Positions 1 through 6,185 of a stretch of DNA of 17,668 nucleotides are shown piece by piece. The stretch's first letter is position 1. The number at the start of each line of letters is the position of its first letter. Position numbers and translations under genes: made by a program. The stretch is taken from assembly GCA_018381595.1 (NCBI GenBank), contig JAGZRP010000004.1, forward strand, positions 1-17,668, written 5' to 3'. The notes below the pieces were generated by a model. The model was given only the letters and a program-made list of their open reading frames with translations. It did not search any database and had not been told where the DNA came from. The stretch is from Bacillota bacterium. GTDB taxonomy: Bacteria > Bacillota_I > Bacilli_A > RF39 > UBA660.

Positions 1-57
1 GGGATCATAGATATCGAAAAAGTAAGACCTGAAGAACGTGGGAACCTGAATATTTAA
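1..57 (+). pseudogene. C-terminal tail of an unrecognised protein, cut by window edge
   Basis: Frame 1 on the plus strand is open from the first base to a TAA at 55-57 and would encode the last 18 residues of a protein, ending in EERGNLNI. It is too short to identify. The only support is that the frame stays open to the edge and that a perfect hairpin (40-64) lies across the stop codon, as at many gene ends. It could equally be a scrap left by the mobile DNA next to it, or chance. The start lies outside the window. Confidence 0.2.
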
Positions 58-64
58 GGTTCCC
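40..64. terminator. Perfect 8-bp hairpin over the stop codon at the left edge
   Basis: GGGAACCT (40-47) and AGGTTCCC (57-64) are exact inverted repeats around a 9-nt loop. No T-tract follows on either strand, so an intrinsic terminator is doubtful. It may be a processing or recombination hairpin, or a remnant of a mobile element. Confidence 0.3.
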
Positions 65-95
65 AGGAAGTCGTGACCGGGTGATTATTCATCGC

Positions 96-164
96 TTACT
101 CTGCAACGCTACTAATGTTGTTTTCTGAGATAATCTGTCGAATTTGTTCCTTTGCAACTGCCAT
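96..164 (-). pseudogene. IS256-family transposase, N-terminal remnant (22 codons)
   Basis: An ATG at 164 opens a frame starting MAVAKEQIRQIISENN and stopping at TAA (96-98) after 22 codons. This resembles the start of IS256-family (mutator-type) transposases, which are normally about 400 residues long; the family call rests on recall of such N-termini. A good ribosome binding site, GGAG, lies about 8 nt upstream, so this is the true 5' end of the gene. Homology ends at about 98, where unrelated sequence begins. The whole catalytic region is missing, so it cannot move by itself. The gene's leader folds into a hairpin that masks this ribosome binding site. Confidence 0.6.
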
Positions 165-171
165 AAAAATA

Positions 172-219
172 CTCCTTTTCGATAAGAATTGTCATATCTA
201 AATTCTTACCAAAAAGGAG
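172..219 (-). promoter_or_regulatory. Leader hairpin masking the IS256 transposase ribosome binding site
   Basis: Two 8-bp perfect stems stack across a 3x3 internal loop. CTCCTTTT (172-179) pairs with AAAAGGAG (212-219), and TAAGAATT (183-190) pairs with AATTCTTA (201-208), leaving a 10-nt loop at 191-200. In the minus-strand RNA the 3' arm contains the AAGGAG that serves the transposase start at 164. A transcript reading in from the operon outside would hide the ribosome binding site, while an internal transcript starting inside the stem would not. Such protection from read-through is known for IS10 and IS50. Confidence 0.6.
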
Positions 220-242
220 CCATTTTTTACCAGAAACACAAA

Positions 243-293
243 CTATTTTACACTACCAACTGGCAAATCATCATAATTAAATTGTTTCATCAT
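243..293 (-). pseudogene. 5' stub of the next operon gene, cut by the IS256 element
   Basis: Just beyond the aldolase stop codon, the same strand carries a new gene start. The frame begins with ATG at 293 or 290 (an in-frame ATG at 305 is also possible) and reads MKQFNYDDLPVGSVK from the 290 start, then TAG at 243-245. A purine-rich GGGATGG lies about 8 nt upstream of 293 and an AAGGG directly before 305. The last few codons belong to the IS end, so the native part is only about 15 codons. The product is unknown. Its place 24-36 nt after the aldolase implies it was the next member of the catabolic operon. Confidence 0.5.
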
Positions 294-329
294 CTCTATT
301 TCCATCCCTTTTCCCAATACTAAGTTTGG

Positions 330-1184
330 TTACATAGAATACTTATTTGGATTTAATAACCTTATTTTCTGAATCACAAAATCAATCATCTCTTCTCTAA
401 TGTCATACATTAATTTGACTCCATTCCCCTCAAATTCCTGGTTATTAATCCGCTTTTCTATACTTTGATACATGGTACGAAAATACTCTGTCGCAATATT
501 AAATTTGCTCATTCCTAAATTTACAGCTTCTTTTATCTGTTCTTCTGGAATATCAGAACATCCATGTAGTACCAAAGGAATATTTACCTTTTTTCGTATA
601 GCATAAATTCTTTCTAAATCTAAATTCGGTGTTTTCACATACGGACCATGAGCATTTCCAACAGCAATAGCAAGTGAATCACAACCCGTCTGTTCCACAA
701 ATCTTACTGCATCTTCTACTTTAGTATAATAGTTCGTATTATCAATTGCGTCAATGTTATCTCCATTTCCAACATGCCCTAGCTCTGCTTCAACGTCAAT
801 TCCAAACACCTTAGCCACACGCACCACATTTTTAGTTAGTTCTACATTTTCTTGGAAAGGTTTCGTTGAACCATCTATCATAACTGAAGGAAATCCATCC
901 CGAATCCCTCCTACTGCAATTTCATATGTTACAGAATGATCCAGATGTACTCCAACAGGAATAGATGCTTTTTCTGCCATATCGCAGGCTGCAAAAGCCA
1001 AATACTTTAAATCTGTGTAGTCTGAAAATCCGGGATAAAACTGAACAATTATGGGAACTCTTTCTCTTTCTGCTGCTTCTATAACATATTTAACAGTTTC
1101 AATATTTAAAGTATTAATTGCAGCAACACCAAACTTATTTTCTGTTGCATATGTTAAAATATCTTTTACTTTTGCTTTAGGCAT
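330..1184 (-). CDS. Class II ketose-bisphosphate aldolase (FbaA/GatY/KbaY type)
   Basis: This is a 284-residue zinc-dependent aldolase of the fructose/tagatose-bisphosphate family, which splits a ketose phosphate into DHAP and an aldehyde in the cytoplasm. Family residues are in place: HLDHS with D82 and H83 (base and zinc ligand), E132 and E134 in VEAELG, H179 in GNAHGPY and H207 in VLHGCSD. The length matches GatY and KbaY. The usual NIDTD motif reads NIATE, which may mark a shifted substrate. ATG 1184 is chosen over the in-frame ATG 1208 because AGGAGGG lies 6 nt before it; the longer form would overlap the reductase. It is the last intact gene of the operon, placed to act on the product of the isomerase and PfkB kinase. 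Whether the substrate is a 1-phosphate or a 1,6-bisphosphate cannot be told. Confidence 0.9.
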   Translation of the reverse strand: MPKAKVKDILTYATENKFGVAAINTLNIETVKYVIEAAERERVPIIVQFYPGFSDYTDLKYLAFAACDMAEKASIPVGVHLDHSVTYEIAVGGIRDGFPSVMIDGSTKPFQENVELTKNVVRVAKVFGIDVEAELGHVGNGDNIDAIDNTNYYTKVEDAVRFVEQTGCDSLAIAVGNAHGPYVKTPNLDLERIYAIRKKVNIPLVLHGCSDIPEEQIKEAVNLGMSKFNIATEYFRTMYQSIEKRINNQEFEGNGVKLMYDIREEMIDFVIQKIRLLNPNKYSM

Positions 1185-1195
1185 ATTCTTCCCTC

Positions 1196-2143
1196 CTACA
1201 ATGCACACTCTTCAATTTTACTATCTAAAATTTTCATTTCCTCTTCTGTTAATTTCCAGTCGAATGTCTTACAGTTTTCATCAGCATGCTCAATACTTCT
1301 AACGCCTACTAAAGCTGTACCTACATATTCTTTCTGGGTACTCCAATTTAATGCAACCTGTCCCACTGGTACATTATGACCATCTGCAATACTATCCATT
1401 ACTTTTAGCAATTCCATAATTTTTGAAAATTTGGGTTCTTTATAAACATCATAAAAGTTTAAACGCAAATCATTTTTTTCAAAAGAAGGCACACTTCTTA
1501 TTTTTCCAGAAAGAATGCCTGCTCCCATAGAACCATATGTCATAGAATCAATTCCTCTATCATATCCCCAAGACATCAAATCTTCAAACCCTCTATCGAC
1601 CATAGAATATAATGGCTGCTGTACATCAATCTGAATATATTGTTCTGCTTCTTTTATCTGTTCTGCCGTAAAATTAGATACACCAACATAACGTATATAG
1701 CCTTTACGCTTCATTTCCTCCAACGCAGCCATAGTTTCATCTATAGGCGTATTTACATCTGGCCAATGAACAAAATAAAAATCTATATAGTCTGTTTCCA
1801 AATTCATCAAAGAACTTTGAATTTCTCTCATAGCATTTTTATAACTCGTATCTTTTTTATATCCATGTGTATAGATATCCGGAATCAAGCCAAACTTTGT
1901 GGAAATTAACACCTGTTCCCTTGGAATTTCTTTCAAAACTTCTCCTACAATTTTTTCTGAAGTTCCATTTCCGTAGCAGGGAGCTGTATCAATAAGATTT
2001 ACTCCATTTTCTATCATTCTTCGAATTGCACAAATAGCTTCGTTTTTATCCACTTTTCCATAGTTTTGACCTCCGATTGCCCAAGTCCCTACCGCTAGCT
2101 GTGATACTTCGATCTCTGCATTTTTAAATTTTTTATATCTCAT
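1196..2143 (-). CDS. Aldo/keto reductase
   Basis: This is a 315-residue NAD(P)H-dependent reductase with a TIM-barrel fold. The catalytic tetrad is visible: D52 and Y57 in NLIDTAPCYGNG, K83 in ISTKFG and H126 in FVHWPD. It resembles the IolS/YdhF-like group of bacterial aldo/keto reductases. Its ATG overlaps the TGA of the upstream cupin gene as ATGA, and an AGGGGGTG ribosome binding site lies 5-6 nt upstream, so the two are probably translated together. Lying between the isomerase and kinase genes and the aldolase, its likely job is to reduce the aldehyde released by aldol cleavage, as FucO does for lactaldehyde, or to oxidise or reduce the free sugar. The substrate is inferred from context only. 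Confidence 0.88.
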   Translation of the reverse strand: MRYKKFKNAEIEVSQLAVGTWAIGGQNYGKVDKNEAICAIRRMIENGVNLIDTAPCYGNGTSEKIVGEVLKEIPREQVLISTKFGLIPDIYTHGYKKDTSYKNAMREIQSSLMNLETDYIDFYFVHWPDVNTPIDETMAALEEMKRKGYIRYVGVSNFTAEQIKEAEQYIQIDVQQPLYSMVDRGFEDLMSWGYDRGIDSMTYGSMGAGILSGKIRSVPSFEKNDLRLNFYDVYKEPKFSKIMELLKVMDSIADGHNVPVGQVALNWSTQKEYVGTALVGVRSIEHADENCKTFDWKLTEEEMKILDSKIEECAL

Positions 2144-2649
2144 TTTTTACACCCCCTTGTAATCCTTATCTGCTCTCCTGTTTCCAACCTTCTACTCAAC
2201 ATATCATTCTTAAAAGTTCTTCCAGGTAGCATACAAACAATATGAACATCTTCTTTATCTACTGGATACTGTGTTCCATGAACAATCAGCGGGTTCAATT
2301 TTACGAATGTTCCCTTTGGAACATAAAAAGCTTCTATACTTTCGGTTCTAAAATCACTATCCATAATTCCTACAAAAATAATCACATCTCCATCTAGTGG
2401 AAGAAGTCCTTCACATGCATATTGATGTGCTTCGAGAAAAGAAATGATATTCTCGCTTTGTTTTTTAACATGGCACACAGAAATTGTAGGTTGATTACCC
2501 TGGTTAAATTCTAACGCTACCACATCTGCAAAAAAACCCTCCTGAAAAATAGACTTCTTTTTCAGTTCACTCTCATCTAGTAAATCTAAAAATTCCCCAT
2601 ATTTTCCAAAATTATCTTTTGTTAATTTTTGTACCTGAATCTCTCTCAT
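2140..2649 (-). CDS. Ureidoglycolate lyase (AllA)-like cupin protein
   Basis: This 169-residue protein has the layout of the AllA fold: a HQYACEGLLPLDGDVIIFVG-like block (about residues 75-95) and an FVPKGTFVKLNPLIVHG-like block (about 108-127). In AllA these regions form the cupin barrel and bind ureidoglycolate. No other ureide gene (allantoinase, allantoate amidohydrolase) is present, so a true AllA role is unlikely. In this operon it may act on a sugar, for example as a mutarotase-like or lactone-handling enzyme; that is inference. AGGAG lies 8 nt before the ATG. It starts 11 nt after the isomerase gene and overlaps the reductase by 4 nt. Confidence 0.7.
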   Translation of the reverse strand: MREIQVQKLTKDNFGKYGEFLDLLDESELKKKSIFQEGFFADVVALEFNQGNQPTISVCHVKKQSENIISFLEAHQYACEGLLPLDGDVIIFVGIMDSDFRTESIEAFYVPKGTFVKLNPLIVHGTQYPVDKEDVHIVCMLPGRTFKNDMLSRRLETGEQIRITRGCKK

Positions 2650-2660
2650 AATACCTACTC

Positions 2661-4037
2661 CTATAAACTATAAATTCCTTGCTCATGAGCATTATCAAAA
2701 TGAATTCCCAAATATCTAGATACCTCTCTCAAAACAGGTAAGTAGTGACCATAAACACAGCCTAAATGATGTATGTATGGACCAAACATTAACTTTTCTT
2801 CCCAACGTTTCCAGTTATCAGTTTCCATCCATACATAAGTACCATTCGTCTCCGGTCCTGTTGTAGTTTTGGCTTCCCCCGCAAATAAATAATATTCTCC
2901 ATCTACATCATCGAACCTACAAACTGTTAAATCACCTTGTTTTAATTCAAAGCGTTCTTGTCCATCTACTAATTTTGCCTCTACCCCATCTTTTTTCAAA
3001 GAATAAGGAAATGGACCGCAATGCCATAAAAGTTCTGCATTATCATTTTGAGGATGACGAATAGTCAAATCTGCTAAAAATTCTGATTCTTCAAATAAAT
3101 TACAAGCTCTTAAGATTGCCAGAGTAATGGCTCCATTTATATCTGTTTCACAGGAAAGAGGCATTCCATTATCTGCCATTTCTCCCAAAACAACGCAAGG
3201 GCACAACCCCATTAAAGTTGGAAAAGCAGACCAGCACTCAAATGCTGCCACAGAACAATTGTTTTCTTCCATTAATTCCTGAACTGCTAATTTTGTCGCA
3301 CATATTTGTTGGTAATTTTCTCCATCAGGGAATTTTCTCACAAATTCCTCCTCATACTTTATATATTCTTTTCCTTTCTCCTCTAGAATTTTCCTAGCTC
3401 TGTTACAAATTTCTACTGGTGAAATAGGGACAGTTGTAATGCCGAACCTCTTAATCAAATTTGCTTCGTTAGTCATAACACTCATAAAAGGCACTGGACG
3501 TTCTCCTATTTTAGCAATTCGCAAAGTACGAAGAGATTTTAAAACTGCTGCTGTTCTAATAAATGTTTCATACCCTTTTAAAAATTCTTCACTTTTCGTA
3601 GTACAATTATAAATGTAACTGTATTTCAAACCATAGCGCTGTAAAACCTTTGTAGCTGCAAACATACCGCACTGTGTATCTCTTCCCCTAGCCTCATCAG
3701 TATTCGGCCTTTCATCTCTTGGTCCCCAGATCAAAATAGGTACTGTAAATTTAGAAGCAATCGCTGCCACTACTTGTTCTTCTCCAAAATCACAGAAAGG
3801 AAAAAATAATGCATCAATTTTTCTATTTTTCATTTTATCCACAATTGCGTTTACTTTGTCCATTTCGCAAACAATTCCATTCTCGCATATATCATCTATA
3901 TCCACGATTTCTACTATAGAAGCTTTAATCTTCCGAATTTCTTCCATAAAACAATCCTTCTGACGTTTTGCTTCCACCATACTCAAAAAGCTTCTTTTAT
4001 TTGGTACTACACCCAAAGTTAAAGTTTCTCTATACAT
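2661..4037 (-). CDS. L-fucose/L-arabinose isomerase-family protein
   Basis: The 458-residue protein looks like the FucI/AraA superfamily of metal-dependent aldose-ketose isomerases. An N-terminal Rossmann-like part (about 1-170) includes PILIWGPRDER, and a C-terminal barrel carries likely metal ligands. Candidates are E267 in AFECWSAFP, E297 and D299 in SCETDINGA, and H423/H424 in YIHHLG; FucI uses a Glu, an Asp and a His in comparable places. It is shorter than FucI (about 590) and close to AraA (about 500), and matches neither closely by eye. The ATG overlaps the end of the kinase gene by 8 nt, with GGGGG about 8 nt upstream. It probably turns the aldose released by the GH31 enzyme into the ketose used by the kinase. 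The sugar is unknown. Confidence 0.78.
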   Translation of the reverse strand: MYRETLTLGVVPNKRSFLSMVEAKRQKDCFMEEIRKIKASIVEIVDIDDICENGIVCEMDKVNAIVDKMKNRKIDALFFPFCDFGEEQVVAAIASKFTVPILIWGPRDERPNTDEARGRDTQCGMFAATKVLQRYGLKYSYIYNCTTKSEEFLKGYETFIRTAAVLKSLRTLRIAKIGERPVPFMSVMTNEANLIKRFGITTVPISPVEICNRARKILEEKGKEYIKYEEEFVRKFPDGENYQQICATKLAVQELMEENNCSVAAFECWSAFPTLMGLCPCVVLGEMADNGMPLSCETDINGAITLAILRACNLFEESEFLADLTIRHPQNDNAELLWHCGPFPYSLKKDGVEAKLVDGQERFELKQGDLTVCRFDDVDGEYYLFAGEAKTTTGPETNGTYVWMETDNWKRWEEKLMFGPYIHHLGCVYGHYLPVLREVSRYLGIHFDNAHEQGIYSL

Positions 4038-4992
4038 ACTCTATCCCCCTACCATACTTTTTTACTCTTTCATCAATTTCTCTGTAATCAATCTCGCCTG
4101 TTTCTAAAAAGTTATCTGTTACTTCCCAATTAGGAATTCCTGCTCTCCCTCCAATTCTGGTACATTTGATGGCAGCTACTCCACTTGCGAATCTTGCAGC
4201 ATCTTTAGGAGACAGGCCTTTAACTATTGCAGCTAAGAAAGCACCATGAAAAACATCCCCTGCTCCCACCGTATCCTTTACATCTACATCAAAAGCAGGA
4301 ATTTCAAAAAATCCTTCTTTGCTGATCCCCGCACAGCCCTTTTCTCCGAATGTAAAAATCACAATTTCTGGTCCCTTATTATATAAATATTCGCAATTTT
4401 CTTTTACACTTTTTCCAGCTTCTAACATCTTTTCGTAAACAAATTCTGAGCCAATAAATATATCTATCCAAGAAATAGCATCCAACAATTCATCTGTATA
4501 AGAGTCAGCATCCATAAAAATTTTGCTTCCTTTTTGTTTTGCCATTTGAGCTGCTTTTTTCGTCACCGAATCCAAGTTGGCCATATAAAAATAACTAGAA
4601 TTTGAAATATATTCTATATTCAATTCTTCCTCTGTCATACATTCTGCATTTCCTGGATAAAAAACAAAACTTCGTCCCATAGAACCTTCGTCACTAATTA
4701 CAATATCAAAATTAGTTGTTCTATTTTTTCTCACACACATTTGTTCTGTATCAATTCCATGGTCTTGAAAATCTCTAAGACAAAAAGTTCCATATTTATC
4801 ATCTCCAACATTTCCCATTATTCCACAGCAAAGCCCCAATCTTGCCGCTGCTACCATACCGGAAGCTACTTTTCCTCCTCCTTGCCAACTCAAATTCTGT
4901 ATCCTCTCTGCTCCATTAGGTTTTGGAAAGCACCTAACATTTACTGCGAGATCTACGCAAGGGCTATCCAATCCGATCACATCAAATTTCAC
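4030..4992 (-). CDS. PfkB-family (ribokinase-like) sugar kinase
   Basis: This is a 320-residue ATP-dependent carbohydrate kinase of the PfkB family. The N-terminal glycine signature is GGGKVASGMVAAARLG (about 38-53), and the C-terminal signature DTVGAGDVFHGAF (about 240-252) carries the catalytic base D246. GTG 4992 is preferred because GGAGGGG lies 6-7 nt upstream; ATG 4998 would sit right against that site, and the ATG at 5040 has no good site. The first codons overlap the end of the MFS gene by 11 nt. It should phosphorylate the ketose made by the isomerase. Using PfkB here, where the fucose and rhamnulose pathways use FGGY kinases, is a notable difference. Which hydroxyl is phosphorylated cannot be read from the sequence. 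Confidence 0.9.
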   Translation of the reverse strand: MKFDVIGLDSPCVDLAVNVRCFPKPNGAERIQNLSWQGGGKVASGMVAAARLGLCCGIMGNVGDDKYGTFCLRDFQDHGIDTEQMCVRKNRTTNFDIVISDEGSMGRSFVFYPGNAECMTEEELNIEYISNSSYFYMANLDSVTKKAAQMAKQKGSKIFMDADSYTDELLDAISWIDIFIGSEFVYEKMLEAGKSVKENCEYLYNKGPEIVIFTFGEKGCAGISKEGFFEIPAFDVDVKDTVGAGDVFHGAFLAAIVKGLSPKDAARFASGVAAIKCTRIGGRAGIPNWEVTDNFLETGEIDYREIDERVKKYGRGIEYV

Positions 4993-6166
4993 GCACATCC
5001 CCTCCATTTCTTTGCTCTCGATTTTTCCAGAAATATACAATCAAAGCACATATCGTCATTAAAGTAGTAATTCCTGCCATAAGTAAATACCCTTTTTCAT
5101 ATCCTAGTAGGCGAATTAACTTTCCTCCTACTAAATTTCCAACAATGGCTCCTAATCCAAGCTGTACAACATTTAGTATACTTTGTCCTTTTGTTTGATA
5201 TTTTTCATACACACAAGTACTAATATATACCGCACAACTATAATACATAGTCATATATGTAACTCCTTGTAACAGTTGAGCCAAAACTATTCCAATAATT
5301 CCACTTCTTATTGGAAGAAGAATTCTAATTCCCATAAGAAAACAAGATAAAAATAAAATCTTTATTGTTCCATGCTTTCTAAGCATTCTGTTTATATAAA
5401 ATAACACTGGAACTTCGCTTAATGCTGAAATGCTATTTATAACCCCAATGGTTGACTGTGTGTAACCTTTTTCTAGAATATACGGTCCAATAAAACCCGT
5501 ATAAAAACTCAAACCCATCTGACTTACAAACGCTAATCCCAAAACTATATACACATCTCGATTTTTAAATATCCTGTTTTGCTCATTTTCTTGAACAACT
5601 TCATTTATTACTATCTGCCCATTTCTTTCTTCTTTTAATCCTATACAAAAACAAAACAAAATCATATAGGCGAAAAATGCAAATACAAATTGCATCTGAG
5701 GTCTTGTCTTTAAGTACATTCCTGCACAAATTGTCATAACCGCATATCCTAGAGTTCCTCCAAGACGAATAATTGAATAGGAATATCCTTCTTTTAAAGA
5801 GCGAGCAATCAAAATTGCGTCACTTAAGGGAATTACGGCTGTGGTAAAGGAAGTTACCACAACCGTTGCAAAAAACATACAAAGAAAACTATTTCCCAGA
5901 TAGTATAAAAGCATGCTAAATCCACTTCCCACTATTGTAACCAGAAGAACCTCTTTTCTTTTACCCGTCCTATCACTAATTTTTGCCCAAAACCTCTGTG
6001 TTAGCAAAACAACACACGGACCAATCATCAAAAGAATCCCTATCTTCTCAGCATCAATTCCTTTCTGTGCATAATAAGCAGATAAAAAAGGGGTATAAAA
6101 ACCGCTGGCAATATAAATAATTGCATTTATGCTGAACAGATATAAAATAGTTCTCTCTTTATTCAA
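4982..6166 (-). CDS. MFS transporter, LacY/nucleoside-H+ symporter-like
   Basis: This 394-residue membrane protein has about 12 hydrophobic segments and the major facilitator loop motif between TM2 and TM3 (WAKISDRTGKRK, about 60-71). The early GFYTPFLSAYYAQKG resembles the MFS_1-like group that holds LacY-type sugar and nucleoside symporters. It probably imports a free sugar or glycoside with protons, though export of a by-product is possible. The start is TTG at 6166; AAGGAG lies 12 nt upstream and a weaker TAAGG lies 6 nt upstream, and no ATG occurs early in the frame. It follows the GH31 gene by 19 nt and overlaps the kinase gene, so it belongs to the same transcript. With the ABC importer the locus has two uptake routes. 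Confidence 0.85.
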   Translation of the reverse strand: MNKERTILYLFSINAIIYIASGFYTPFLSAYYAQKGIDAEKIGILLMIGPCVVLLTQRFWAKISDRTGKRKEVLLVTIVGSGFSMLLYYLGNSFLCMFFATVVVTSFTTAVIPLSDAILIARSLKEGYSYSIIRLGGTLGYAVMTICAGMYLKTRPQMQFVFAFFAYMILFCFCIGLKEERNGQIVINEVVQENEQNRIFKNRDVYIVLGLAFVSQMGLSFYTGFIGPYILEKGYTQSTIGVINSISALSEVPVLFYINRMLRKHGTIKILFLSCFLMGIRILLPIRSGIIGIVLAQLLQGVTYMTMYYSCAVYISTCVYEKYQTKGQSILNVVQLGLGAIVGNLVGGKLIRLLGYEKGYLLMAGITTLMTICALIVYFWKNREQRNGGDVREI

Positions 6167-6185
6167 ATTTTGCCTTAACTCCTTT

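Larger units (their letters stand above)
96..258 (-). mobile_element. IS256-family insertion sequence, truncated end
   Basis: This stretch holds one end of an insertion sequence: a probable terminal region on the minus strand near 240-258 (it reads GTAGTGTAAAATAG), a leader of about 80 nt, and the first 22 codons of the transposase. The exact tip is uncertain. Around 258-243 the sequence changes from an operon reading frame to IS-like sequence, and a TAG stop appears inside the IS part. The other end and most of the element are absent. It separates the carbohydrate operon from whatever lay further on. Confidence 0.5.
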
